NCBI GenBank assembly: GCA_001586965.3
Contig: LUCW03000409.1
Span: 102,501-126,507, forward strand
Reading direction: 5' to 3'
DNA length: 24,007 nucleotides
DNA from: Sphaeroforma sirkka
Lineage: Eukaryota > Opisthokonta > Ichthyosporea > Ichthyophonida
The notes beneath the pieces are model-generated. The model saw only the letters and a list, made by a program, of their open reading frames with translations, had not been told where the DNA came from and did no database searches. A program made the translations under genes and the position numbers. Below, in pieces: positions 1 to 11,576 of this stretch (position 1 is its first letter; each line of letters opens with the position of its first letter).

Positions 1-128
1 TTGGCGAAGATTATGCTGAATCTTCCTAATGTAAGTCAGCGTGGTTTTCTTGTTGTCTTGTTGCGCTTTAAGTATGCTGGCTATTCTGAACATATTTTAT
101 GTCTATAGGCGGACCGTTGTGTTCATTC

Positions 129-189
<61 letters not shown>

Positions 190-334
190 ATGCATATATA
201 ACTTAAAACGCATAAATGGGTGTATATGTGTGTACACGCACGTGTGAGTTTATAAGTCTATATGTTTACATGTACATATATATATATATATATATAGTAT
301 GTGTGTGTATGTATATATATTTGTTTTGTCTGTT

Positions 335-365
<31 letters not shown>

Positions 366-2980
366 ATGTATGTATGTATGTATGTATGTAAGTTAATATA
401 TATGTATCATAATATATGTGTATGTATGTATGTATGTATGTATGTAAGTTAATATATATGTATCATAATATATGTGTATGTATGTATGTATGTATATGTG
501 GTCTGGGCATTCTAGTACATATCAAATGTATATGGCATGTGTGTTTTTTGTCAATTATATATATTTATATACATATATGATCATATAGCTATGTGTATGT
601 ATCCATAAATGTATTGATGTGTAAATAGTATGTAGTTATTTGTATATATGTTTATATATAGTGTTTGTGTGTACGTACGTGTTTGTATGTATATGTATAT
701 ATATATATATATATGTGTATGTGTGTGTGTGTGTGTGGAGGCGTGCTTGTGTTCAGGTGTCGTGTGAGGTCTCCATCGTTTGATGCCATATGTATGTACC
801 AGTCCATCCCCGTGTAGTATAATTAATCCAGCACAAAATAGGTCTCACCCGAGCTTCCCACGCTCCTACGAGTTAAACCATACTATCACAAGCACAGTTG
901 TGCATATGACCCAGGCACAGGTCTTCTTGGACTCTCTTTAATCCTCTTGCCTTTACCGTGTGGGCTGTCGTAGGATGTCCACTCCATCATCAGTGGAAAG
1001 CTGGCTCTGAAGTACTCCGGCCCACAAATCGACGCCATGCGTGCCGTTGCCACCGCTCATCACAACCGATCTCTGGAAGAGTTTGAGAAGGTGCTTGCAC
1101 AGTACAAAGCAGAGGTAGGTTGGCACCTGATGCCCTACTTGTGTCTTCGTTGGTGTGTGTAACAAGGGTCTATAAGTGCTCAGGTGCCTATGCACATATT
1201 CACGAGTGTATGCTGTTTGCTTATGAGAATATATGCGTTTGTATCGATCATCCTACGTACGACTGTTAATGTGTGTGCGTGCGAGTCTAGGGATATATGT
1301 GTGTCTATAAATGTGTTTCTGTAAGAATATATGCGGTTATGTACTACGCCTGCACTGGTATGGATGAACATACGCATGTTTGCAGGTGGCAGTGTGTGAT
1401 TCTATCCATTTCAGTCTCATATTGGCCTATATCTGCCACCCATGTGGTGTAGAGTTTGATCTGGGAGGAGTAGCAACAATCACCCGCCAGTTTTTCTTCA
1501 GAAAGAAAATTCATAGTACCATCAAGGGAGTGTCAGGTTTCATCCGGCCCTTGTTCGTGTGTGCGCTGTTCCAAACATAAATTGACTGATAGGCACTGCA
1601 GCTGGCGTGTGATCCGGTTACCTAGTTAACCACTCTGGGCTCAATACTTTGAACTGTGCCGCGTTTTTGACTAAGCGTGTGTTATGATCTATGTGTATTC
1701 GTATTACTTATATATCTTTTATAAGTACAACCCCCGCAGATGGTGCACGTATCAGCGTTTGCAAACACCCAATTAGTTTACGAGCCACAGTACACTATAG
1801 CACGCACACCGCAACACACTCACGCATACTCTTATCTCGACCAGCTAACGGGAGACCCCATCATCGAGACACACCTCAATGACCTTTACAACTCCATGTT
1901 GGAGAACAATCTGTGCCGCATCATCGAGCCTTTCTCGTGCGTGGAGATCGCACATCTGGCACACCTCATCAAGCTGCCCGAGAAGGTGGTCGAGGATAAG
2001 CTGTCGAAGATGATTCTGGATCGCAAGTTTGTGGGCATCTTGGACCAAGGTGCGTGATATGTATACGACGTATGCCAGTGGATATAGTAGCCACACCCAT
2101 CAGATGTAACATCCGTGCACTCCACTGTCTTAATAAGTGCATCCCCTCGTTGGTTTTGAAATATCCGAGTCTGTTTAATGTCGTAACTGGTTGATTTAAA
2201 GTTGGAAGATTGGCAAGGCACGTACGGGCACGACCCGTGTCAAGTAAGGGCAGCACGTGATTGTATTTACACACACGCATACAATCTATTGTATTTACAC
2301 ACACGCATACAATCTATTGTATTTACACACACGCATACAATCTGTTGTATTTACGCACACGCATACAATCCACACACACGCATATAATCTATTGTATTTA
2401 CACACACGCATACAATCTAGTGTATTCACACACGCATACAATCTATTGTATTCACACGCATGCAATCTCGATGTGACTCTCGAAAGTACTAATTGCGCAA
2501 TAGTGCTGTGTTGCCAATTACCGCCGTGTTTTGATTGAACTCGATAGTCGTCTGTTGTCAGCATACGCTGCCCGGCGACTTTAGGCCGCTTTGTCAGTGT
2601 ATATACGCACATATATTGTTTATTTTGGGCGGGTAGTTGGATATCGATCAGTTTGCTTACAGTCACAATCTCTTTCAGAGAGTAGCGAGATTACTATGAG
2701 CTCTGGCTCGTGTACTACATACAAACCATCATCCAAGTGCAAATACACGCATGATCTCCATGATCAATTTTCACTGCATATACGCTCAAGCATACATACA
2801 GATTCGTCACATTCTTACATCGTCACATACTCTACACACGAACAAAATATAGGTGCTGGCTGCCTTATGGTATACGATGAGGCAAAGACAGACCCCATGT
2901 ATGGTTCCACCAAAGAAACTATCGAACACATGGGCAAAGTGGTTGATCTTCTGTATAAGAAAGCGTCCAAGCTGTCATAG
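1..2980 (+). CDS. PSMD11: 26S proteasome non-ATPase regulatory subunit 11 (Rpn6), C-terminal part
   Basis: Four exons fit one reading frame: <1..30, 974..1114, 1845..2049 and 2853..2980, ending in TAG. Donors are GTAAGT, GTAGGT and GTGCGT and all acceptors are AG; the phases are 0, 0 and 1. The joined 167 residues match the known end of PSMD11, with [53 protein letters not shown] and ILDQG all recognisable. This part covers the end of the helical solenoid and the PCI domain (winged helix around [18 protein letters not shown]), followed by the C-terminal helix [14 protein letters not shown] that enters the lid's helical bundle. Rpn6 is a structural lid subunit that braces the regulatory particle against the 20S core; it is not catalytic. 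The N-terminal half lies before base 1. The introns are 943, 730 and 803 bp and carry the microsatellites and minisatellite listed separately. The identification is by recall of the family, but residue-level agreement is strong throughout. Confidence 0.95.
130..735. repeat. TA / TG / GTAT microsatellite tract in PSMD11 intron
   Basis: Runs of (TA)n at about 130-176, 270-296, 330-361 and 700-714 alternate with (TG)n and (GTAT)n. A unit of about 56 bp, GTAT repeats followed by GTAAGTTAATATATATG and ATCATAATATATG, occurs twice in tandem at about 365-475. The tract fills most of the 943-bp intron between the first two exons in the window. Short open frames here encode only Tyr/Ile/Cys/Val low-complexity peptide and are not genes. 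Confidence 0.95.
2260..2468. repeat. 28-bp minisatellite of hairpin-forming units in PSMD11 intron
   Basis: About eight head-to-tail units are present, one of them shortened. Each unit starts ATTGTAT and ends ATACAAT, a perfect 7-bp inverted repeat, around a CA-rich loop of 12 bases (TTACACACACGC), followed by CT. Later units lose bases inside the loop, while the inverted ends are mostly kept. It sits in the last intron of PSMD11, about 390 bp before the final acceptor. It is not a CRISPR array, because there are no unique spacers. Confidence 0.9.
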
Positions 2981-3133
2981 ATTATTAGGTATCGGATCTC
3001 AACGGGCTTGTTGGCGTTTGTATCGGCGGAAGTGAAACACTGGTGTTTCATGGAGCTGGTTATTCGTAAACGAATGGCATAAATGTGTATAGGCCACGAG
3101 AGGATCGATATGTACATATGTGTATATCTCGCT

Positions 3134-3139
3134 ATTAAA
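3134..3139 (+). terminator. possible polyadenylation signal of PSMD11 (ATTAAA)
   Basis: The ATTAAA variant hexamer lies 154 bases after the PSMD11 stop, and a T/G-rich stretch (TTGTTTGTTG) follows about 35 bases later. No AATAAA is nearer. This is suggested by position only. Confidence 0.35.
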
Positions 3140-4470
3140 TGGATAATTCAGTGCTTTGGTCCTTGTCCCCTATTGTTTGTTGACAACATTCTCGGCGGTT
3201 CGGTTACAGAGTGCAATATCCATTATAACCCTCAGCACAGCTTCAGTTAGGCCGTTTCGCTCTCGCTTTCTCAACGATCTGGCATGGTGCATGTATACTA
3301 TTATGCACTGTTGTCTGACATCAGACTATCTCGTTACGGAGAACGTGTGGCCGTGGAAGTAGCAATGTATCTTGGTCAGCACCATAGCAATAGTAGCTCG
3401 CTCTATGCGGGGTAGATACAAAGATACGCAGCGGATGTTGATGGAAAGCTTGTAATGCTCGGGTGCAGCGTTTCAGGTCCAGCTATGATGGCCAATAGGC
3501 GACCACTCTCTTCTCGCAGTTGGTACTATGATGTAAGCGTGCCCACACGTGATATGTTGCCTTGTCACGTCGCTTGGAGAGGTGCCTACTTGGATTGATA
3601 ATGTGATATCTCATGGGTACGATCATATCCGAATAATCCAAGAAAACTATGGCACTGTACAATGTTAAGTTCACTTTGGCGACATATAGTCGTTGATTAT
3701 AGCATTCACCTCTCCTCCTTCGGTGACATATAGGTTATCACTACATCTGAAGTATTGATACATGATACATGTCTTCTACTCGTGCTTTCATCCTATAATA
3801 ATATGATTTTGTTGCCTAGCGGTATATTTACACAAGAAGATATTGATCCTTTATATACAATGTAGATTCAAATTGGCACCAGGCGGATTAGCGTAGTGAC
3901 GACTGATACTTCAATAGTTGAAGTTGTCATTGAACTTATGTCTGAGAAGATGTTCAGTGGAAAGAGCGTTAATGCCTGTGGCTTTCACCATTGTCGAAAG
4001 GCGGGACAGGTTGTGATAAAGCTTCGTATGAGGAGTCACATTGTGGAGTAGATAAAATAACTCGAGATGAATTTTTATTTCATAAGGCGGAGGTTATTAT
4101 TGTACACTCTCCAGAGGTATAATACATCGTGTATGTCACGAATACTTGGGTCAGAGTTCTTGGGTATAATAGGTTGAGGGTTGTGTGGCAAATAGAAAAC
4201 ATACTGGACAAAGCCCTCTAGAAACGACAAGAAGGCTATGTTGTGAATAATGGACTAAACTTACATTCTCTCTATTGCCTCGTACATATGTAAATCAGTC
4301 CTGCATAGTGAAGGTGTATCATGAGACGAACACATACACACCCTTATGCTTACTGATAGCAGTACATTGTTGATTTGGCAGACAAATTGTATGTGAACTT
4401 AGGTCCCAAGACATTTTGGTCGATATCGACTCTGTACATTGTCATGCAACGCAAGCACACTTGTGCTGTG

Positions 4471-4551
4471 CTTGTACTCTACCATATGCTGAATGGTCTT
4501 GTACTCTACCATATTCTAAACGCTCTTGTATCCTACCATACTATGTATCCA
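4471..4551. repeat. three tandem 27-bp units
   Basis: CTTGTACTCTACCATAT recurs at 4471 and 4498, and as CTTGTATCCTACCATAC at 4525, each followed by about 10 variable bases. The three copies are head to tail and diverged. They lie in the spacer and have no evident function. Confidence 0.7.
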
Positions 4552-4617
4552 TGCAGACGAAACGTATAAAGAAGGTCGCGTACATTATTGTTGGCGCAGG
4601 ATTATTTTGTTCTTAAA

Positions 4618-5330
4618 TACGCTGATTCTAACCATCTCAAAGATCACAGCGGACAGATTAGTGTTTAACCTATACGCACAACATAAAAGTGCAACAGGGT
4701 AGTACTATCGTGTCTGGGAAACTGACCAATACACAAGAGTGTTGTGCGTCTCCACGGTGTTTAGAATCGATGCTGATTCTAACCACCTTGAAGACATGCA
4801 GAGAACAGAATAGATTCTATCTAGATGTTCAAAATAAAAGCTCGGCAGGAAAGTACTATCGTGTCAGTGACTGGCCACTAACATGAGCGTGTCGTGTGGC
4901 TCGCTGGTTCTGACTGCCTTAATGCTTTCAGGGAACCAAAATAATACGTGCGGCAAGCATGTGACATCGTGTCAGTAACCGACCAGTGCGTGAGAGTGCT
5001 TTGTGTGACCCTATGGTTGGCTGAGCCTGTTGTGTGATTGGTTGAGACTCCGTATGTAGAATCGGTGCTGTTTCCAGCTACCTTTGAAGCATGCAGTGAA
5101 TGGGCGCGTATGTTTTAATCTGTTCAATTGAATAGCAGGTGTGGCAATATTGTACTATCGTGTCGACGGCCGGTCAACAGATACACGGGGTGCGCCGTGC
5201 TTGCCTGGAATCTGTAGAGGCTATGCAGACGCTAGGAACCACAATTGCATACAGCTCAAAGAAAACTGTGTGGTGTTTATACTCCGTTTATTGAGGTGCG
5301 GCAGCAATATATTATCAATGGACGAACAGT
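4618..5330. repeat. decayed tandem repeat, unit about 150 bp
   Basis: Four to five diverged copies start near 4618, 4768, 4905, 5065 and possibly 5230. Each begins with a GCTGATTCTAACCA-like block. This is followed at about 80-90 bp by GTGCGGCAG-like sequence, then TACTATCGTGTC (4703, 4854 and 5152, shortened near 4968), then GACTGACC/GGCC and an ACACGAGAGTGTTGTG-like end. Identity between copies is modest, so this is an old array. No coding potential is shared between copies. Confidence 0.6.
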
Positions 5331-6228
5331 ATACGAAAGTGATGAGGTGGTCTTTCAACACTTTTATGGGCAAGCAACAACGGAACCTTCGCCCGACAGT
5401 ATTAAGTCAATACACGAAAGTGCTGAACGTGTTCACATACAATTGTAAAGGCATACATGAAGGCGTCGTCGTGCACGTATAAAGACAACATACACACTTA
5501 ACCAACATTCACTGATGTGAAGATGTACTATGGTGTGCGTAGCTGACCGACACCCGCAGGTGGCGCTGTGCCTTCTGATAAGTGTTGTGTGTGCAAACGT
5601 ATTCTGGCAGCAAAACGATAGGTAGTCCGCATGAGTGTATATGGCTGTCGTATGATACGTACAGGCTCAATGTAACAGACCTGCAAGAGCGTCTGATGTC
5701 TCAGTAGCTTTCTAACGAATGGGATTGTGTCATATGCGCGTGTACTCTGTTTTGTGGCAGCAATGCAGAACCCCATCAGCAAACACTCATAGTGTAAGCA
5801 CGTGGCCAGAGCAGTGGCGACGTCAAACTCGTGACGTGCAAGCAGGCAACTACTGTATGAGAATCATGCGTACATTGACTTACATAGACATCCGCCATTA
5901 TAAAAGTACAAGTTCAACATGAACTATGTATACACCTGCTATTATTTCTCGTTCATAATCGATGTATTTTTGTACTGCACACGTACGCTTTAATATGAAT
6001 TTCTCTTTAGCAGACATCTCTCCCGAGAACGCTTTACAAACACGTAGAAACAAACACGTATTATATGTTGGCAATCTTTGTTGACCAGTACTCACATTCA
6101 GTAAACCCTATGGCTCATATGCGTGCATTCTAATAAAGGTGCTGCCTTCTATATTATCAGGCATCGTGTCTAAACCATTGGTAGATAAACACATATGTAT
6201 AGTCGCGTGCTTCCCGTGCGAGTGTACT

Positions 6229-6600
6229 GATGTGTATCATTGTGAGTACGTAGGTGTATGGATGTGTATCATTGTGAGTACGTGGGTGTATGGATGTGTA
6301 TCATTGTCAGTACGTAGGTGTATGGATGTATATCATTGTGAGTGCGTAGGTGCATGGATGTGTATCATTGTGAGTACGTAGGTGTATGGATGTGTATCAT
6401 TGAGTACGTAGGTGTATGGATGTGTATCATTGTGAGTACGTAGGTGTACGGATGTATATCATTGTGAGTACGTAGGTGTATGGATGTGTATCATTGAGTA
6501 CGTAGGTGTATAGATATATATCATTGTGAGTACGTAGGTGTATGATGTGTATCATTGTGAGTACGTAGGTGTATCGATGTGTATCATTGTGAGTACGTAT
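6229..6600. repeat. 32-bp minisatellite, 12 copies
   Basis: Twelve head-to-tail units contain the core ATCATTGTGAGTACGTAGG plus GTGTATGGATGTGT. Most are 32 bp. The sixth and ninth copies lack a TG (30 bp) and the tenth lacks one base. Identity is high (about 90 percent or better), so the array is young. It lies in the spacer between the convergent PSMD11 and membrane-protein genes. Because 32 is not a multiple of three, it does not encode a repeated peptide. Confidence 0.95.
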
Positions 6601-7319
6601 ATATGTCCATACGGGCCATACATTGGACAGCGATGTCGAGTTGACGATCGCGCCGGCCGACTTATCCGACATCTCGCGATATATTAGAGTACGTACTGAT
6701 TGCAATCCCTATACACACAATAAAAGATTGACTATCCCAATCAGTACCCAAAGTGTGCTGTCTTGAGAGCTGCCAGATACCTGACACGAGAGACCGCCTG
6801 CCAATGCTTTCCGACAAAATCTACCTTCTATGTTCCTATAATCATACGCCAACATTTATTTAGCTTGCTAACTTTGAAACATTCGTGTATTGTATCAAAC
6901 GTTGGCTTCTGTGTACTACGCTGCGCCATGACAGGCATCGAGCGCTTACAATATAGTACTGTCTCAACTTTCATACCTGCCTTATTAAATAGTGCCTTAA
7001 GACTTGAAACTCGTACTAAGACAAGTGCATCGAGCTACACCTTCGTGTCGATAGTCCTCCACGGCCTCCCGTGTTGCTGTTCAATGTACACCAGGTCATT
7101 TCCTTCGTACTACATGTGTTTCCTCACTTTGACATTAGATGTAATAACTTTTCGACTGACTGTCTAATAGAAAGCGGATATGACTTCTCGTGCATATATA
7201 TTACTGCAATGTTCTTTTTATAGCTAGAACATTGGCTTCCACGTCCCCTCAAGGATGTTGTGTCATGTGCCATCACTGACATTATACACAACACGGTTGC
7301 AACCGTATTGTATATATGC
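6601..7319. other. intergenic sequence, nothing recognised
   Basis: One 134-codon open frame (6763-7167, +) begins near an alternative start and has a Leu/Ser/Thr/Cys-rich composition without motifs or splice context. I do not regard it as a gene. Nothing else stands out. Confidence 0.5.
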
Positions 7320-7321
7320 AT

Positions 7322-7371
7322 TACATATATATATATATATATATATATACTATATAATATAATATAAATTA

Positions 7372-7408
<37 letters not shown>

Positions 7409-7518
7409 CATATATACATATAAATAATATAAATAATATAAATAATATATATATATCTATATATATGCATATATGCGATGTGTGTGTTGCCTTGTGTGTA
7501 CATGCTCGTGCGCGTATA

Positions 7519-7572
<54 letters not shown>

Positions 7573-7612
7573 TACATACATACATATCTATATATCTATA
7601 TATATATATATG
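7322..7612. repeat. TA microsatellites downstream of the membrane-protein gene
   Basis: Long (TA)n runs at about 7324-7350, 7376-7402 and 7516-7565 are separated by ATAAATAAT and CATACATA blocks. The array ends about 45 bp from the stop codon of the minus-strand gene at 7656, so it probably falls in or next to its 3' untranslated region. Confidence 0.95.
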
Positions 7613-7655
7613 CGTATACACCGCGATAGTTATTATGTACCGCATTAAAAACGTA

Positions 7656-9710
7656 CTAAGCCGCCGTGATAGCCGGCCTCGAAGGCTTGGTGTATTGGCT
7701 GTACACCCACCGCACGATTTTCCATGCCTTAACACTGGGCCATTCGATGCTGAACAAGGACAGTAATGTCATAGATGCATCCTCTCCAGGACCTAGACCT
7801 AGACTTGCCATTAACCAGTGTGCACTCTCTTCCCTCTCGACATCTCCTGCCGATACAGACACCTTCCCAGTCTTGTAGCCATTATCCACATCCTCAATCA
7901 GTTTGCCGCCAGTAATAAAATCCTGCTCAAACATACTCGAGTTTCGGTGCTCGTGGCCGTCGTCAGTAATTCCAGCGTATTCAGACTGGGACGATTCGGT
8001 CCCATGCATCCTGTTATTGGTCCCGTTATCCATCTCAGAGTGCCTGCGCAGCAGCACATGTTGTTGCTGCTGCTGCTCCCCCAACGCGCGTTGCAACTTC
8101 CTCTGCTGTGTCACCAGTCGGTAGATCGTATCCTCCTGCATGTCGGTGTGGTGCTTCATCATATCCAGACTACTCAGTATCTCAGACATCTCGGCCCGCT
8201 GAGCTTTGGACTCTCGGTAGACTTTGTTGATACTCTCCTTCATCATTCTGATGTCATCCAGGCCGCAGCTCTTGTCCTGCAATGCGCGCCGGATCAACCC
8301 ATCGGCCTCGATGTTCCAGTCGCTGAACATCAGCAGAAACGGCCGCAGCAGCGCAATAAACACAAACACGTGTGGCTTCAGAATGTGCATGCACGGGCCG
8401 TTCGATAGGCCTTGCAGCACATGTACTGTGGCACCCCCGGCGAAAGGGGAGATGAACCCAAAGAATATGGCGCGTCGTTCGAGCGAGGTAAGGGCACGCA
8501 CGTCGTCGCTGACATCGTCTTCGTTGCGCGTGTTGCGTATCGCCGCTTTACCGGCGCGCACGCTGGAGTAGAGTTTCTCGGGTTTGGTGATGAGAAAGTA
8601 CAGCCAAGCCAGGGTCAGCACGAACAGAACAAAGTCCAACAACGTACCATTGCCGAGAACGACCGAGGCGATTATAGGCATAGATACCCACGTGTTGCTA
8701 CTCTGCTCTGGCTCTGGATCTGCTTCGCCACTGTTACTACTACCGTGTGATGTTTGGTTGTACGGTTGTGTATAGCCATAAGGGTTTGTATCGCCTTGGG
8801 AAGGGCGGTTAATGGTTTGAGACCGCCCAGAGGAGCTCGCATGCAGGCTATTGCCAGATACCTTACGCAAAGCACTACTCGATAGAGTAGAACTGTGTGA
8901 TGCACGCGACTGCGAGCTCGAGTTCGGGTGAGGTAATGATGACGACGTGTGTAGATGTGTGAGCTTGTTGTTCCTACTACTCCCACCGCTACCACTTTGA
9001 CCACTAGTACCACAGTGACCGAGTGTGTATGAGGCATGGCGTGTATTGAAAGGGCTCGCAGGCCCAAACGACGAATTCGACGCGGATAGAGACGCCGACA
9101 TAGGCATGGACTTCCGCTTAGAATGGTGCGATGTACTGCCACTGACAGCGGTCCTCGTGTGTACTTTGGTATGCGCCTTATTGTCCGTGTTACTGTTATT
9201 TCCTACAGATGATGATGTACTGTACCTGTGTGGCCGGGTAAAGCCTCCATCTACCAAGTTTCCACCGTCATCCCGATATAACTCCACATTCTCTTCACAA
9301 TACTCCTGCTCAGAATCCTCGTACGACCGTGACCGTGCGTGACGCGGGGTGTTGTTGATGTCCTTACGCTTTTGAAGCCCAGTCGAGTCCCCACAATCAG
9401 TAGCGCTATTAGTCTTCGCCAGGGTATTCAAACTACCATCAGAACCTTCGTTGCTTCCACCAGCGCTATCATTATCATCAATATACGTTTTCACTGCCTC
9501 ATGTACAAGTAAGGCAAGTGGGTGACCGTCAGGTTCGGTCTCAGTGCCTTCACTTGATTCCACAACATTCACACCCCGGTTATATGACTGTTTCTTGGGA
9601 GACAGTGCAGCGGAGCTTGTATCTGTGTTTAAAAGGCTTTGATCCTTGATGTCGCTGGCATCACTGTTTCGGAATGTAATAGCGCTGCCCGGCCCATCAG
9701 TCATGATCAT
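7656..9710 (-). CDS. serine-rich multi-pass membrane protein with coiled coil, family unknown
   Basis: This is one uninterrupted frame of about 684 codons starting at the first ATG ([15 protein letters not shown]). The frame stays open upstream to about 9830 without another ATG, so an upstream exon is possible. Residues 1 to about 340 are low complexity, rich in Ser, Asn, Gly and His, and look disordered. A hydrophobic segment follows at about 357-376 ([19 protein letters not shown]). Two weaker ones lie at about 411-434 ([19 protein letters not shown]) and 442-459 ([16 protein letters not shown]). A charged helix at about 470-555 contains [26 protein letters not shown] and a short glutamine run, and is likely a coiled coil. 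The C-terminus is amphipathic ([17 protein letters not shown]). From memory, the segment with GP before an F-x-ALLRP helix resembles uncharacterised fungal membrane proteins, but this is a weak impression. The gene is convergent with PSMD11 and has a higher GC content than its flanks, as expected for coding DNA. Confidence 0.78.
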   Translation of the reverse strand: MIMTDGPGSAITFRNSDASDIKDQSLLNTDTSSAALSPKKQSYNRGVNVVESSEGTETEPDGHPLALLVHEAVKTYIDDNDSAGGSNEGSDGSLNTLAKTNSATDCGDSTGLQKRKDINNTPRHARSRSYEDSEQEYCEENVELYRDDGGNLVDGGFTRPHRYSTSSSVGNNSNTDNKAHTKVHTRTAVSGSTSHHSKRKSMPMSASLSASNSSFGPASPFNTRHASYTLGHCGTSGQSGSGGSSRNNKLTHLHTSSSLPHPNSSSQSRASHSSTLSSSALRKVSGNSLHASSSGRSQTINRPSQGDTNPYGYTQPYNQTSHGSSNSGEADPEPEQSSNTWVSMPIIASVVLGNGTLLDFVLFVLTLAWLYFLITKPEKLYSSVRAGKAAIRNTRNEDDVSDDVRALTSLERRAIFFGFISPFAGGATVHVLQGLSNGPCMHILKPHVFVFIALLRPFLLMFSDWNIEADGLIRRALQDKSCGLDDIRMMKESINKVYRESKAQRAEMSEILSSLDMMKHHTDMQEDTIYRLVTQQRKLQRALGEQQQQQHVLLRRHSEMDNGTNNRMHGTESSQSEYAGITDDGHEHRNSSMFEQDFITGGKLIEDVDNGYKTGKVSVSAGDVEREESAHWLMASLGLGPGEDASMTLLSLFSIEWPSVKAWKIVRWVYSQYTKPSRPAITAA

Positions 9711-9728
9711 GCTGACGCTTCCCCGCAC

Positions 9729-11576
9729 CGAGATGGATTGTATGTTAGAACTAGTTATAATTCCGTATACGAGCGCGATAGCTAAACTATAACGAATAAA
9801 ACTATTCCCAACGTTTTCAGTCTTGCTTACTCAGTGCTGTAAAATACTATGATATATGCTATGTGGTGGTTGCGACAGTATATTGTAGACACCTTGTACA
9901 AAATCTAGTCCTTGACTATATGTAGATACGCCAACATAGCCTGGTAGAAATTAAGCTATAGACGCCTTGTGAAAAGCACTGACGTGCCCCTCGATATATC
10001 AAACACGCGCTGGATTCACTTTCATGTGATGCGTCAGGACAGTGTATTTATTGTTGATTTGCATATATGCGCGGGTATATGAAATATTTTATATAAAATG
10101 AACTTCATGTGCCATACAGGACAAAATCAGCTGTTTAGGCTCATTTCTGTGGTGCGTTTAAAGTTTGAACTGTGTATTTGGTCTTTGCAGTTCAATATTG
10201 GCTGTTCGCATCGTCGGCATCGAATTCCAGATCCATTCGGTTCATTTTTATTTGGTATCGAGTGTTGTATGACTTCCAACTCTGCGTAGAGTCGTAGACA
10301 CTCTCTCGGAGTAACGCTGCAGCATTGCAACGTAAATTTATGATAAATTACTTTTTCGGATTTACTCATTAGTCCCTCATGAGTGCCTTTTGCGTTAAAA
10401 AGTGAAACATTAGTTTCAACTTGGAACAAATATACGCGTTCAACGCTTATATCATAGAGGCGCTAATAGTTGCAACTATTGAGCCCTATGTAACTTTCAA
10501 TGTTTTAGTAGCTATTCCCGATATTGTTTACGGTTGATGGGCACAATATTTAATGGCCAGCCTTTTTTAACCCGTAAACGTTCTAAAAAGCATAGCCCTT
10601 ATGTATTATTGTCATATTGAGGCCTATGTATAAATATGTAAATAAAAGATTTATATAAATAGAATAAATAGGTGTTTATGACTATGTACGTTCATATTTT
10701 TAAAATTCAACCACTTTTTTAACGGATTGAAGTTATGTAGCAGTCATCTCACATGAGTCACATCTGTAGCCTGTAGAGTGCAATAAATAAATAGAGAGTT
10801 AGAGACTGTGAAACTATTCACTACAGTATTTACTATTTAGCATGCCCCAGCAGGCAGCTAGGCCTGGCTGTCTGGCTCCGTCCCCTGGATGCTCATAGTA
10901 TGTAAATACATACATACATAAATACTCGTACCCTCGTCCGGGCCGCGGGCTGGCTGGGCGAGTCGCTCCATAGACATAGAGCCTTTGGAGGCCATAGCCA
11001 GATAAAAATTAAATATTTACTACATAAATACATACGTACTATTGTATATTTTATAAATAGCTAACTCCGCCCACGGGGCCCCACTATAGAAATAAAACAG
11101 AAAATATCTAGGTTGACGGTTGCCCTTAATTTGTCATGATTATTAGGTGAGAAATTAAGCATATTCCGGGTGCTACAAATTCTTTAATCCGGGGACATGA
11201 ATACATATGAAATTTGCTACGGATACCGAACTTGGTGGTAGTCCATGCTGAAGTATTTTTGATGACATGCAACAATAATAAACACATTCATAGTTTCAAA
11301 CCCACTCCATAAATAGTGGTATATATGTACTGTGCACATATGTACATGGGATCGACAACAATAAAACAATGTAAATAAAATTAAAATCAATAACGGTGTG
11401 AAGATTAGAAATACATTTTTTAACGATACACGCAGACAGTCATAGCGCTTAATGATCTGCGTGGTCATGGAATAGGTATGCAAGTCCAGCGGTAAACATT
11501 TACAACCCCTATATTAGATTTCAATTGTAGCTCTAAATATTTATATATATAGCCGGCAATCGTCTACTTGTTCAAA
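9729..11576. other. divergent intergenic region between membrane-protein and mitochondrial-repeat-protein genes
   Basis: No gene was recognised. A 100-codon minus-strand frame at 10127-10429 contains C-R-R-C but no family signature. The region is AT-rich, with a perfect 16-bp palindrome at 10465-10480 (AATAGTTGCAACTATT). A small GC-rich island at about 10843-11000 has an imperfect inverted repeat. A TATA-like run (TTTATATATATAG) sits near 11540, just upstream of the next ATG. Promoters for both flanking genes presumably lie here. Confidence 0.5.

Larger units (their letters stand above)
2981..6228. other. gene-poor spacer 3' of PSMD11
   Basis: No convincing gene was found on either strand. 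The open frames are short (under about 115 codons), lack recognisable motifs and have no flanking splice pattern. The stretch contains a possible poly(A) signal near 3134, three 27-bp tandem units at 4471-4551, and a decayed tandem repeat of about 150 bp from about 4618 to 5330. The remainder looks like unique, moderately AT-rich sequence. A non-coding transcript cannot be excluded. Confidence 0.6.

Noticed and set aside
6229..6600. CRISPR-like array
   Set aside because: Units follow each other without unique spacers, and the genome is clearly eukaryotic. The same applies to the 28-bp array at 2260-2468.
6763..7167. 134-codon plus-strand frame in the spacer
   Set aside because: It has no motif and no splice or promoter context, and its Cys/Leu/Ser/Thr-rich composition is typical of non-coding DNA read through.
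7818..8750. Plus-strand frames of 196 and 112 codons over the membrane-protein gene
   Set aside because: They are antisense shadows of a long, compositionally sensible minus-strand coding frame.
10127..10429. 100-codon minus-strand frame with C-R-R-C, considered as a transposon remnant
   Set aside because: There is no transposase or zinc-finger signature beyond one CxxC, and no terminal repeats are seen around it.
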